32,313 nt of DNA, from NCBI RefSeq assembly GCF_025356155.1, contig NZ_JANXUQ010000004.1, forward strand, positions 1-32,313, read 5' to 3'. The DNA is from Rhodoferax sp. GTDB lineage: Bacteria; Pseudomonadota; Gammaproteobacteria; Burkholderiales; Burkholderiaceae_C. The notes beneath the pieces are model-generated. The model worked only from the letters and a program-made list of their open reading frames with translations. It was not told the DNA's origin and searched no databases. This document shows, piece by piece, positions 15,212 through 24,563 of the stretch (its first letter is position 1; each line of letters begins with the position of its first letter). Position numbers and translations under genes: made by a program.

Positions 15212-17029
15212 CTACTTGCCAGTCACACGGAGCACGGCCTTCCGGCTGCCAAGATCGCTTTGAAAATCAAGCAGCCAGGCCAGTGGTGCGTTCCAGTTGA
15301 TGGTGATTTCGTTCACCGAGTAGGCGTTGATATCGTCCAGCCAGCAAGTGGCCGGCCTTGCAACACACTTTGTCAACCGGGCCGATGCAACCGGGTCCTG
15401 CAGACCCGAGTTGGGGCCGCCCGCCAGTGCGCCTGGCGGCGCAAAGGGAAACTCAGGGTTCAAAGCCCCGGCCCAGAAGCGGTGGTGCGGGCGCTTGGCG
15501 GTCACCGTACCTTCTCCCGTCACGAACGAAGTAGAAAACGTATTGCGCCCGAAAAGGTAGTCCATACCCCGCGTGACGCCATTGGCATAGTCGCGGTTCT
15601 TGCTGAAGTTGTAGGCCAGACCCATCAGCATCAACTTGTTTGCCACACCACTGTTTGAGCCCCATTCGTACTCGGGCAATGCGAGTGGTGTCGAATAGCC
15701 TGAAGTACGCTGCGTGGCGAGGTGCGTGTCGGCGATACGTATGATTTTTTGCTGTGCGGCAATGCGCCTGCTAGCTGCGGCGGGTGTTACCACCGTGGCC
15801 AATGACACCAGGCCAGCCAACTCCGTGTTGGCCCAATTGAAATCCGAGCGGGTGATCGAATAGGCATCGATGGTGGGCACGTAGCGGTTGTCCGCCGTGG
15901 TGATGTAAAGCTCGACTGCCGCCCAGAAAAATTCATCAGCCACGTTGACATCGTCGTACGCTCCGCCACCGTTGTCGTACCCTCCCATGTAGAGATCGGC
16001 AGGATTGGCGAGTGCCGCATCCCACGCTTTTTTTGCAGCTTCCAGACACTTGGCGGCAAAACGTGGATCAAGGTCTTTCCAGATACGTGCTGCCTGAGCG
16101 GCGGTAGCAGCCAGGTTGAGAGTGGCTGCGGTGGACGGGGGCACCAGCGCCCGCTGCTGCGCGTCTGCATCGGGCGCGAGGGGCAGTCCCGTCCAACCCA
16201 CGTCGTGGATTTTGTGGTGCACCATGCCCGCCCGGGCGTAACCGGCCGGAACCTGCATGGCCAACATGAATTCAAGCTCCCAACGCACTTCGTCCAGCAC
16301 GTCGGGTATGCCGTTTGTACTTTCCGGGATGTTGAGCGTGCCATCTTCCACGCGCGACGTCGTACCCCAATACAGCCCTCTTTCAAACATGTTCAGCAGG
16401 GTCCATACGGAGATCCCCGCATTCACGACATACTTGCCATGGTCACCCGCGTCGTACCAGCCTTTGGGCACATCAAGGGTGTATTCACAAGTACCCGTCC
16501 AACATGGGACTTTGAAGTCTCCCTTGTTGTCTGCGCGATTGACATGGCCTGCACCACGCGCCCATTTTCTGCTTGCGGCATAGGAGGCGGAGCCACCGCC
16601 GGTTAACTGCGCCTCTATCGCGATTCCACTGCGGTTGTGGTAAAAATATTTGAGTGCGTCGTAGAAGGGTGCGCGAAACGCCGTGGGCGATATGGCGAAT
16701 GCGTGGCTGGTATCCGCACCCACTACCACCGTGAAGCCGAAACCGGTCGCGGCCACGGTGCTGAAGTCGATCTGCTGCAAGTAGTCTCCACTGGCCGCAT
16801 CTGTAGTGGCGCTTGAAGTCTTACCGTGCGCGATGACCTTGCCGTCTTTCTTTAACTGCCACGGCTGCGCAGCAGTTTCCGCAGTTTTGTAGGTCGCGAT
16901 CTTTACGCTGTTCGGCAAATATCCGATTTGGTTCACCCTGGGATTTCCTACCTCTGCCCACGCGGGCACGCAAAGCGCCAGAACGATGACCACTGCATAC
17001 AGTGAAGAGCGGTTGTATTGAAACTGCAT
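15212..17029 (-). CDS. Secreted GH9 endoglucanase (cellulase)
   Basis: The 605-residue protein has a signal peptide cut near VPAWA (about 25), then an Ig-like CelD_N-type domain (30-115, [15 protein letters not shown]). The family 9 glycoside hydrolase domain follows. The catalytic aspartates lie in [10 protein letters not shown] (Asp193, Asp196), the substrate histidine in RPHHRFWAG, and the acid glutamate 574 in VNEITINWN. It cleaves beta-1,4-glucan by inversion outside the cell or in the periplasm. No carbohydrate-binding module or dockerin is present, so soluble or short glucans are plausible substrates. It lies 28 bp after the LacI gene on the same strand and should be cotranscribed with it. 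It converges with the permease gene. Confidence 0.9.
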   Translation of the reverse strand: MQFQYNRSSLYAVVIVLALCVPAWAEVGNPRVNQIGYLPNSVKIATYKTAETAAQPWQLKKDGKVIAHGKTSSATTDAASGDYLQQIDFSTVAATGFGFTVVVGADTSHAFAISPTAFRAPFYDALKYFYHNRSGIAIEAQLTGGGSASYAASRKWARGAGHVNRADNKGDFKVPCWTGTCEYTLDVPKGWYDAGDHGKYVVNAGISVWTLLNMFERGLYWGTTSRVEDGTLNIPESTNGIPDVLDEVRWELEFMLAMQVPAGYARAGMVHHKIHDVGWTGLPLAPDADAQQRALVPPSTAATLNLAATAAQAARIWKDLDPRFAAKCLEAAKKAWDAALANPADLYMGGYDNGGGAYDDVNVADEFFWAAVELYITTADNRYVPTIDAYSITRSDFNWANTELAGLVSLATVVTPAAASRRIAAQQKIIRIADTHLATQRTSGYSTPLALPEYEWGSNSGVANKLMLMGLAYNFSKNRDYANGVTRGMDYLFGRNTFSTSFVTGEGTVTAKRPHHRFWAGALNPEFPFAPPGALAGGPNSGLQDPVASARLTKCVARPATCWLDDINAYSVNEITINWNAPLAWLLDFQSDLGSRKAVLRVTGK

Positions 17030-17057
17030 GTGGTGCGCCGGGCGCCGCTAACGCATA

Positions 17058-18134
17058 TCAGCGGCGCTTGCTCTGGACGTTCGTCTTTTCCTTGAGCCTG
17101 CTGGTGGAGTCGCGGACCACCAGCTCGTGTGGCAGCACGCGGTGCAGTATGTCTTCTGCCACTTCAGGTGCGTCGGTGCGGTTGGCTGCAATCAACATCT
17201 CCACCGCAACCCGCGCCATGGCGTTCTTGGGCTGCCGCACGGTGGTGAGTGGTGGCCACACCAGGCTTGCCGCAGGTGAATCGTCAAAGCCCGCAATCGA
17301 CAAGTCGCCCGGAACCGCCAGCCCCAAGCGCTGGGCAGCCGCCAAAACACCCAAGGCCATATCGTCATTGCCGGCAAAAACCGCCGTCGGGCGCACACGC
17401 CGGCTGAGCAACTGGTGAGCAGCTTCAACACCGGACGCGAACACGAAGTCGCCATCGCATACAAACTCTTGATCCACTGAAAGTCGGTGCGCCTTCATGG
17501 CGCGCAAAAAACCTTGGTAGCGCAGACCGGAGGCCGCCTGGTCCTCAGGCCCCTTGATGAAAGCAATGCGTTCATGGCCCAGGCTGATCAGCAGATTGGT
17601 GATTTCCTCGGCCGCTTTGGCATCGTCCATGCGCACGCTGGCGATGCCCTTGGCATTGCGCGCGGGCGACAGCAGCACGTAGGGGGTCTGGTTCTCGCGT
17701 AACGCCTTGAGCACGGCGGGGTTGTCGCACAACGGTGGCGTCAGGATCATGCCATCGGGCTGGAGCGCGCTGACCATGCGCGTTACCTGCTGCGCCAGGT
17801 CCGGCGCGTCGTTGTGCAGGGACTCGACCACCAGGTGGTAGCCTGCTTCGCGACAGCGCAGCGTGGCGCCCTGTTGCACATCGCCCACGAAGGCGGCGCT
17901 GGGGTCGTAATACAACAGGCCGATCAAAAACGAACGCGCACCCGCCAAACTGCGCGCCGACAGCTTGGGGCGGTACTTCAGCTCCGCCACGACTTTAAGA
18001 ACACGCTCACGCGTCAACGGATGGACCCCAGCCTCTTGGTTGATCACACGCGAAACCGTTTTGATCGACACACCCGAACGGTCCGCAACGTCGTTGATCG
18101 TCGCCGCCGAGCCGACTTTCCCAAGGCTTGCCAT
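17058..18134 (-). CDS. LacI-family transcriptional regulator
   Basis: The 358-residue protein has the LacI helix-turn-helix at about 10-33 (ATINDVADRSGVSIKTVSRV), a hinge near 55-65 and a periplasmic-binding-protein-like sugar domain (FLIGLLYYDPSAAFVG, GLAVPGDLSIAGFDDSPAA). It probably represses the glucan genes in the absence of a beta-glucoside inducer. Three palindromes with core GACAGCGyTGTC lie at the TonB/halogenase and GH1 promoters, the CG-centred kind such proteins bind. I see no copy upstream of its own start at 18134. It is followed by the GH9 gene after 28 bp. The frame begins MASLGKVGSAATINDV. Confidence 0.92.
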   Translation of the reverse strand: MASLGKVGSAATINDVADRSGVSIKTVSRVINQEAGVHPLTRERVLKVVAELKYRPKLSARSLAGARSFLIGLLYYDPSAAFVGDVQQGATLRCREAGYHLVVESLHNDAPDLAQQVTRMVSALQPDGMILTPPLCDNPAVLKALRENQTPYVLLSPARNAKGIASVRMDDAKAAEEITNLLISLGHERIAFIKGPEDQAASGLRYQGFLRAMKAHRLSVDQEFVCDGDFVFASGVEAAHQLLSRRVRPTAVFAGNDDMALGVLAAAQRLGLAVPGDLSIAGFDDSPAASLVWPPLTTVRQPKNAMARVAVEMLIAANRTDAPEVAEDILHRVLPHELVVRDSTSRLKEKTNVQSKRR

Positions 18135-18324
18135 TTAAAGAACGCGGCTGTGAGAGCTGCCCATGCGAACAGGCACCAAGGAATACTCACGTAACACAGT
18201 ACTTCGCGACAAAAGTTCCGACACTAAGGGCCTCGCAAATCAGAAAAAAGCGGCAAATTTTGACGCCGTTTGAGTATCGCATGGTGGCGCAGGATATGCG
18301 CTTATCCGGACAAGCGGCATGCGC

Positions 18325-18348
18325 CCAGTACCGTCCAGAAGGTACTGG
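18325..18348. promoter_or_regulatory. Inverted repeat upstream of the MFS pseudogene
   Basis: CCAGTACC (18325-18332) faces GGTACTGG (18341-18348) with an 8-bp spacer. A second pair, CGGTTGG and CCAACCG, lies at 18365-18380. Both sit just before the former start of the decayed MFS gene and may be operators left from its regulation. No matching regulator gene is visible. Confidence 0.35.
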
Positions 18349-18409
18349 AATCAGGGGCGGGGGACGGTTGGTGCCAACCGGGCGCGGGCATTGGCAGGTA
18401 AGCGTGGGC

Positions 18410-19064
18410 ATGTCCTATTCCATCACCGCCGAACACGCCAGCGCCACGCGCACGACCCACTCGCTGCGCGCGCTACTGGCGCTGGGCGTCGGCGGATTCT
18501 CCATCGGCACGGGCGAGTTCGTCATCATGGGCTTGCTGCCCGAGGTGGCGCGAGACGTGGGCGTCAGCATTCCCGACGCGGGCCACCTGATCAGCGCCTA
18601 TGCCTTGGGCGTGGTGGATGGCGCACCGGTGCTGGCCGTGCTGGCAGCCCGCTGGCCACGGCGTGCGCTGCTAATGGCACTGATGGCTTTGTATGCGCTG
18701 GCCAATTTTGCGACCGCACTGGTGCCGGGCTATCTGGCGGCAAGGCGCCATGCGCCTTGCCGCCGGCTTGCCACATGGCACTTACTTTGGTGTTGCGGCC
18801 TTGGTGACCGGCAACCTGGTCGGCGCGCGCTTGGCCGACCGTGCACTGATGCCGACCATAGGCGGCGCGCTGAACCACTCGGCGTTCAATTTTGCGAATG
18901 CAATCGGTGCCTGGCTCGGTGGCCTGGCCATTGCGGCGGGCTGGGGTTGGGCGTCGCTGGGCTCGGCGGGTGTGCTGCTGGCGATCAGCGGTTTGGCGGT
19001 GTTTGGTGGGTCGCTGGTATTGCAACCGGGCGCCACAGGGCGCACGGTTACCGTTTTGCGATAG
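18410..19064 (+). pseudogene. Decayed MFS exporter gene (DHA1/AraJ-like)
   Basis: The first frame reads from ATG 18410 with GVGGFSIGTGEFVIMGLLPEVARDVG, a typical N-terminus of DHA1-type sugar/drug exporters. It leaves frame near 18740 after LVPGYLA, and homology resumes in the next frame with RLAAGLPHGTYFGVAALV. Further on, VTGNLVGARLADRALMPTIGG and ALNHSAFNFANAIGAWLGG are joined without the intervening helices of a roughly 400-residue protein. At least two internal deletions plus a frameshift are therefore present. The frame break lies within a perfect 13-bp inverted repeat at 18736-18764. No functional transporter can be made. The gene starts divergently from LacI and is not needed for the glucan locus. 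Confidence 0.8.
18736..18764. repeat. Perfect 13-bp inverted repeat at the frameshift
   Basis: GGCGGCAAGGCGC (18736-18748) and GCGCCTTGCCGCC (18752-18764) are exact reverse complements separated by CAT. The right arm encodes conserved MFS sequence (RLAA of RLAAGLPHG), while the left arm does not fit the family. This suggests the left arm was copied from the right by template switching. Confidence 0.75.
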
Positions 19065-19082
19065 CTATTATTTTGATAGCTT
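19061..19082. repeat. ATAGC-type hairpin after the MFS pseudogene
   Basis: AGCTAT (19063-19068) and ATAGCT (19076-19081) flank the 7-nt loop TATTTTG. The element immediately follows the last stop codon and resembles the one at 24517-24541. Such short hairpins with a TATTTT-type loop recur between genes in Comamonadaceae. It may act as a weak terminator. Confidence 0.5.
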
Positions 19083-19310
19083 AATATCCATATTGCACGA
19101 GGGCTAGCGGCCTATTCTGCATATTCCCTTTCGGCGCTGGGGTCATCCAGCCCCCGCCCTGAACCCGATCAGAAATACGGTTACCGCCATTTTCCGCCAC
19201 TCCACTTATGGGATACGCGGCTTATAGTCCTGGGGTGCAGGCCTATGGCGCTGGACACCCACACCCGGGTCCGCACAACCGTTATTCCGCATCGCAATGG
19301 GTAGCAGCCA

Positions 19311-22300
19311 ATGAATTTAAACGACACCGACCAAAAGCCCGAGATTCGCATCGTGAATCGCTTTTACACGGTGTTCGCTGTCTTCGCTCTGATTCTGCTG
19401 TTGGTCGGTGTCCCCTTTGTTTTTGTCAGGAAACTCGCCTCTACGGTCTGCCTGTTGATCTTGCTGGCCAGCGTGTTTACCGCCTGGCACTTTAGTCGCC
19501 GGGGCCATCCTGAGAGATCCCTGATTCTGTTCTCAGGATTCATATGGTTCCTGATGGTGGCGCTGCTGTATGCAGGTCTGTCGACCAACGGTGCGGCGGT
19601 CGCACTCGCGGTGTCACTCATGGTCGGCATCGTAGTCTCCCACCGAGCGGGCATGGTGTTTGCTGCCTCCTACTTTTTAGCCTGGTTCATCTATATCGTT
19701 CTCGGTCTCTACGGGCTTGCGCCGGCACCGTACTTCGTCAATGCACCGATGACGGGCTGGATCGTAGCCGTCGGGGCGTGCTGGCTGCTTCTCATCCCCG
19801 TACCCGAGCTGGTCAAGGGCATGCACCGCGGTGCAGCCATGCAGCGTTCGATATTCGAGGCGACCTCCGACGCGTTGCTGGTAGTGGACCGCACGGGCCG
19901 GACCGAGAGCTGCAACCAGCGCTTCCTCGACATGTGGGGGATTCCACCGGAGCTCATTGCCAGCCGTGACGACGCCGCCATGCTGGCATTTGTGATGAGC
20001 AAGGTAGCGGAGCCCGACGCATTCCGGCGCGGCGTCGGCGAGATCAACGCCAAGCCAGACGGCACCAGTTTCGACACCTTGCTGTTCAAGGACGGGCGGG
20101 TCATCGAGCGGTATTCCCAGCCCAACTCCGTTGGCACGCAGGTCGTGGGGCGGGTCTGGAGCTTTCGTGATGTGACGGCCAACCACCGGTCGCAGAGTGA
20201 ACTGCTGTCCAGCCAAGTCAAGTTCCAGGGTTTGTTCGACCTGTCTCCCTTGGCGATGTCCCGCAACAGCATGGACGGCAAGTTTTACGAGGTGAATGCC
20301 GCCTTTAGCCGCCTGTTCGGTTACCCGATGGACGAGCTCCAGGCCATGCGCTATTGGGACATCACGCCACAGCGTTTTGCGACCGAGGAAGCAGCGCAGC
20401 GGGAGAGCCTGCACACGCGGGGAACCTATGGCCCTTACGAGAAAGAATACATCCACAAATCCGGTCGCACCATACCCGTTCGGCTCAACGGCATGTTGAT
20501 TCGCGGTCCCGACGAGCAAGCCTTCATCTGGTCCATCATCGAAGATATTTCCGAGCAAAAAGCGCACGAACGTACGCTGACCGACGCCAAAAAGGCCGCT
20601 GAAGACGCAGCCATCGCCAAGGGCGAATTTTTGGCCAACATGAGCCACGAGATTCGCACGCCGATGAATGCCATCCTGGGCATGTTGACCCTACTGGGCA
20701 ACACCCCCCTCAACGCCAACCAGTTTGACTACCTGAACAAGACCGAAGGCGCGGCCAAATCCTTGCTCAGCCTGCTCAACGACATTCTGGACCTGGCAAA
20801 GATTGACTCACGCAAGATGGAGCTGGACGTGCAGCCGTTCCGGGTCGAGCGACTGATGCGTGATCTGTCTGTCGTCCTGTCCGCCAATGTGGGCAGTAAA
20901 AATATTGAAGTGCTGTATGACATTGACACGCGCGTTCCCCAGCAGTTGCTGGCAGACTCGCAGCGGCTGCTGCAGGCCTTGATCAATCTGGGCGGCAACG
21001 CCGTCAAATTCACGTCGTCGGGGCAAGTCGTTGTGGGTTTGCGCCTGAAGGATGACGATGCGCATGATCCCGACCGGGTGCGGCTGGAGTTCTGGGTGGA
21101 GGATTCGGGCATAGGCATAGCACCGGAAAACCATGCCCGGATATTCACAGAATTCTCCCAGGCCGAATCGACGACCACGCGCCGCTTCGGTGGCAGTGGG
21201 CTCGGACTGGCCATCAGCAAGCGCATCATCGAGCTGATGGGGGGTAGCCTTTCGCTACGCAGCGAACTCGGCGTTGGCAGCCGGTTCAGTTTCGCGCTGA
21301 GCCTGGCCCTTGCGCAGGCCACGCCAACCCCTGTTTTGCAGGTGGCACCACAAACCGTGTTGGTCGTCGATGACAACAGCCTGGCTGCTGAACTCACCAC
21401 CAGCATGCTGCGCAACTGCGGTTGGACCGTGGACATTGCCAGCAGTGGGCAGGTGGCGTTGGATCGGATACGCGCCAAGGCCTCAGACCCACTATTCCCT
21501 TACGACGCTATCTATATCGATTGGCAAATGCCGCAGATGGATGGTTGGCAATGTTTGCACCAGATACGAGCCCTGCGTGACGGGATGACGGGCCCGGCGC
21601 CCAAGATCGTCATGCTGTCAGCCAATGGCCGCGACAACCTGTCGCAGCGCACGCAACAAGAGCAAGAACAACTGAGCGGATTTTTGGTCAAGCCGGTGAC
21701 GGCAACGATGCTGTTAGAGGCATGCCAATGCCAGCCTGCGGTACACGAAGCCACGCGCCAGCCACTACGCAATAGCAAACGCCAGTTGGCAGGCATGCGC
21801 ATTCTGGTGGTCGATGACAACGCCATCAACCAACAGGTTGCCGAAGAGTTGCTGGGTTTTGAAGGCGCTCTGGTGTCGATTGCGTCCGACGGCCGGCAGG
21901 GCGTCCATGCCGTTGCGTCCGCCATCGTGCAGTTTGACGCGGTGCTGATGGACATCCAGATGCCGGTGATGGATGGCTACGCTGCGACCCAGCTCATTCG
22001 CAGAGAGCTCGGGTTAACCGCTCTGCCCATCATTGGACTGACCGCCAATGCCATGGCTTCGGACCGCGAGGCCTGCCTGCGCGCGGGCATGAACGAGCAC
22101 GTTGGCAAGCCGTTTGAGATGGCGCACCTGGTCCATTTGCTGCTCACACTCACCGTTGGCCAACCGGTATTGCAGGCTAAGCCCCAAGAGCCCATCCCAT
22201 CCGAGCCAGGCATTCCAACCTTGCTCATTAGCCCCGACATTGACCTGCCCGGCGCGTTGGTGCGCATGGGCGGGATGCAGGACGTGTATGTAAGTATCGC

Positions 22301-22580
22301 CACACAGTTTCAAGAGATGCTGACCACACTGTTGGCAGATCTGACCCATATGCTGACCCAGGGTGACATGAAGGGAGCCGAACGCCTGCTGCATACCTTC
22401 AAAGGCAACGCCGCGACCTTGGGCTTGGATCGTCTGTCTCGCGCGTTGCGCGAGCTGGAACACCTGTGCAAGGCGCAGGCGCATGTGGAAGCTATCCAGC
22501 AAGCGGCAACTAGCATCAGACCCATTCTTGCGTCTGCACAAGACGCGTTGCAGCAGGCGACCGCACGGCTCACGCCATGA
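19311..22580 (+). CDS. Hybrid sensor histidine kinase with two PAS, two receiver and one HPt domain
   Basis: This 1089-residue membrane protein has about six hydrophobic segments at 18-165, then a PAS domain (about 178-290, IFEATSDALLVVDRTGR) and a second PAS (305-415, LFDLSPLAMSRNSMDGK). A coiled linker and the HisKA domain follow, with phospho-accepting His446 in MSHEIRTPMNAI. The ATPase domain carries NLGGNAVKFT, EDSGIGI and GGSGLGLAISKR. Two receivers have Asp737 (IDWQMPQMDG) and Asp881 (MDIQMPVMDG), and an HPt domain has His1028 in LLHTFKGNAATLG. All phosphorelay residues are present, so it is a complete His-Asp-Asp-His relay like BarA-type kinases. No response regulator gene lies beside it, so its partner must be elsewhere. 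The signal is unknown. An amidase gene follows after 87 bp. Confidence 0.92.
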   Translation: MNLNDTDQKPEIRIVNRFYTVFAVFALILLLVGVPFVFVRKLASTVCLLILLASVFTAWHFSRRGHPERSLILFSGFIWFLMVALLYAGLSTNGAAVALAVSLMVGIVVSHRAGMVFAASYFLAWFIYIVLGLYGLAPAPYFVNAPMTGWIVAVGACWLLLIPVPELVKGMHRGAAMQRSIFEATSDALLVVDRTGRTESCNQRFLDMWGIPPELIASRDDAAMLAFVMSKVAEPDAFRRGVGEINAKPDGTSFDTLLFKDGRVIERYSQPNSVGTQVVGRVWSFRDVTANHRSQSELLSSQVKFQGLFDLSPLAMSRNSMDGKFYEVNAAFSRLFGYPMDELQAMRYWDITPQRFATEEAAQRESLHTRGTYGPYEKEYIHKSGRTIPVRLNGMLIRGPDEQAFIWSIIEDISEQKAHERTLTDAKKAAEDAAIAKGEFLANMSHEIRTPMNAILGMLTLLGNTPLNANQFDYLNKTEGAAKSLLSLLNDILDLAKIDSRKMELDVQPFRVERLMRDLSVVLSANVGSKNIEVLYDIDTRVPQQLLADSQRLLQALINLGGNAVKFTSSGQVVVGLRLKDDDAHDPDRVRLEFWVEDSGIGIAPENHARIFTEFSQAESTTTRRFGGSGLGLAISKRIIELMGGSLSLRSELGVGSRFSFALSLALAQATPTPVLQVAPQTVLVVDDNSLAAELTTSMLRNCGWTVDIASSGQVALDRIRAKASDPLFPYDAIYIDWQMPQMDGWQCLHQIRALRDGMTGPAPKIVMLSANGRDNLSQRTQQEQEQLSGFLVKPVTATMLLEACQCQPAVHEATRQPLRNSKRQLAGMRILVVDDNAINQQVAEELLGFEGALVSIASDGRQGVHAVASAIVQFDAVLMDIQMPVMDGYAATQLIRRELGLTALPIIGLTANAMASDREACLRAGMNEHVGKPFEMAHLVHLLLTLTVGQPVLQAKPQEPIPSEPGIPTLLISPDIDLPGALVRMGGMQDVYVSIATQFQEMLTTLLADLTHMLTQGDMKGAERLLHTFKGNAATLGLDRLSRALRELEHLCKAQAHVEAIQQAATSIRPILASAQDALQQATARLTP

Positions 22581-22667
22581 AGACTCCGTTATGCTTGCGG
22601 CCCATATGCGCAATGCAATCGCCTGGTTTGGGTTTTTTGCCACAGCGCAACCTGGAGAGCATCCCGC

Positions 22668-24467
22668 ATGAAATCACGCCGCAACTTTCTGATTGCATCG
22701 CCGCTGACGGTCATCGCAGCCACAGCACTGCAACCATCGCTGGCTGCCGATAGCCCAGCCCCCACCCCAGGCGCACCGCCCACATTTGGAACTCTGCCCG
22801 CCGTTGGCCCGGAAGTTTCTCCGGCAACTTTTGCCGAGGCCGAGAAGCTGGTGCAGGTCTCCATGTCCGGGCCTGAGCGCGACATGGCTGCGCTCAGTTG
22901 GCGCACCTCGATACCCGCCATGCTGGAGCGCCGCACAGGCCCTCGTACCGTGGCGCTGGAGGCAAGCCTGGCCCCAGCCACCCAATGGAACCCGCGATTG
23001 CCGGGCAGCAGGCCGGGGCCGCTGCGGGATCGCTTCATTCGGAGCAAGGCACCGTCTACTCCCTTGCCGACAAGTGACGCCGACATCGCCTTTGCACCGG
23101 TCAGCCAGTTATCGCGCTGGGTTGAATCCCGGCAACTGGGTTCGGAGCGCCTGACCCGCATCTACCTGGCCCGCATCGCGCGGCTGGACCCTCAATTGCG
23201 CAGCGTGATTACGCTTACCGCTGACCACGCGCTGGCCCAGGCACGGCAGGCGGACAAAGAGATTGCAGCAGGCAAGTACCGGGGGCCGTTGCATGGCATT
23301 CCCTACGGCGTCAAAGACCTGCTGGACACAGCCGGCATTGCCACCACCTGGGGAGCAGAGTTCTACAAGAACCGCATTCCGGCCCAAGACGCGGCCGTGG
23401 TGGCCAAGCTCAACCGCGCCGGTGCCGTGCTGATCGCCAAGCTCAGTCTGGGCGCGCTGGCGCTGAACGACATCTGGTTTGGTGGCCAGACCATGAACCC
23501 GTGGGTGTTGGAAGAAGGTGCCTCGGGCTCCAGCGCGGGACCGGGTGCCGCCACTGCCGCGGGCCTGGTGGCGTTTTCGATTGGCAGCGAGACCGGCGGC
23601 AGTATCGTCAGTCCGGCCATGCGCTGCGGTGTGACCGGTTTGCGCCCGACCTTCGGCCGTGTGGCCCGCACCGGCGCCATGACCCTGTGCTGGTCGCTGG
23701 ACAAACTGGGGCCGATGACACGCAGCGTCGAAGACGCCATGCTGGTGCTGCAAGCCATTAGCGGGCCGGATGCTGGCGATGTGGGCAGCGTGCCGTCGCA
23801 CCTGGACTTTGACGCAGCGCGGCCAGTCAAAGGCCTGAAAGTCGGCTACATCCCCGCGTGGATGCAGGAAGAACCCGCTACCGAAGTGGACCGCAAAGCG
23901 CTGGAACAGTTGCGCAGCCTCGGCATGGCGCCCACACCGGTGCAACTGCCCGACTGGCCCTACCAGTCGCTGAACACCATTTTGTTTGCCGAAGGTGCTG
24001 CGGCCTTTGAAGACATCATGCAGGATGGGCGGGCTAAGCAATTGAAGGTGCAGGTCCCCGATGCCTGGCCCAATATGCTGCGCCAGGCCCGCTTCTTGTC
24101 AGCCGTCGATCTGGTGCAGGCGGACCGGCTGCGCCGCAAGGTGGCCGTCGAGATGGCCAGAATCTTCAGCCAGGTGGATGTGATGCTGGTGCCGTCGCTG
24201 CGCGATGAAATGCTCACCATCTCCAACCATACCGGCCACCCTTCGCTGACGCTGTGCACGGGCTCGGTGCAGATATCCGAGGCGCGCAGTGACTGGGCGC
24301 CCGACCCGGCGCACCCACTACCCAAATTTGCCACATCCCGTACGGTGCCCCATGGCGTTACCCTGATCGGCCGCTTGTTTGACGAGGGCACGTTGGCCAG
24401 CATCGGCATGGCGCTGGAAAAGGTCGCGGGCGTTGCGGCGCAGCGGCCATCAGGATTTTCGGCTTGA
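22668..24467 (+). CDS. Tat-exported amidase (amidase signature family)
   Basis: The 599-residue protein opens with a twin-arginine signal, SRRNFLIASP, followed by a hydrophobic stretch ending LAADS. The amidase catalytic set is visible: Lys216 in YGVKDLLDT, the cis-serine in SGSSAGPG (288-289), and nucleophile Ser312 in GSETGGSIVSP. Family members hydrolyse amide bonds of varied substrates. Residues 30-140 precede the domain and are not recognised. The consensus GGSSGG is changed to SGSSAG, mild but still compatible with function. Export as a folded enzyme implies a periplasmic substrate. The start at 22668 has GGAGAG about 11 nt upstream. It may be cotranscribed with the hybrid kinase gene. 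It is unlikely to be GatA, which is cytosolic. Confidence 0.88.
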   Translation: MKSRRNFLIASPLTVIAATALQPSLAADSPAPTPGAPPTFGTLPAVGPEVSPATFAEAEKLVQVSMSGPERDMAALSWRTSIPAMLERRTGPRTVALEASLAPATQWNPRLPGSRPGPLRDRFIRSKAPSTPLPTSDADIAFAPVSQLSRWVESRQLGSERLTRIYLARIARLDPQLRSVITLTADHALAQARQADKEIAAGKYRGPLHGIPYGVKDLLDTAGIATTWGAEFYKNRIPAQDAAVVAKLNRAGAVLIAKLSLGALALNDIWFGGQTMNPWVLEEGASGSSAGPGAATAAGLVAFSIGSETGGSIVSPAMRCGVTGLRPTFGRVARTGAMTLCWSLDKLGPMTRSVEDAMLVLQAISGPDAGDVGSVPSHLDFDAARPVKGLKVGYIPAWMQEEPATEVDRKALEQLRSLGMAPTPVQLPDWPYQSLNTILFAEGAAAFEDIMQDGRAKQLKVQVPDAWPNMLRQARFLSAVDLVQADRLRRKVAVEMARIFSQVDVMLVPSLRDEMLTISNHTGHPSLTLCTGSVQISEARSDWAPDPAHPLPKFATSRTVPHGVTLIGRLFDEGTLASIGMALEKVAGVAAQRPSGFSA

Positions 24468-24516
24468 GCGGTTGGCATGAGTGAAATTGGCCTCTAGCCC
24501 TCAGAGAATATGAGCA

Positions 24517-24541
24517 AGTCGCTATTATTTTCATAGCGACT
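24517..24541. terminator. Bidirectional hairpin between convergent genes
   Basis: AGTCGCTAT (24517-24525) and ATAGCGACT (24533-24541) are perfect 9-bp arms around the 7-nt loop TATTTTC. It lies between the converging amidase and cyanophycinase genes, where a bidirectional terminator is expected. No clear T-tract follows, so its strength is uncertain. It matches the ATAGC-type element at 19061-19082. Confidence 0.55.
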
Positions 24542-24563
24542 CGCCCATTGGATCGCAAAATAA

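Noticed and set aside
22668..24467. GatA subunit of the amidotransferase
   Set aside because: A twin-arginine signal and the absence of gatB/gatC argue for an exported amidase instead.
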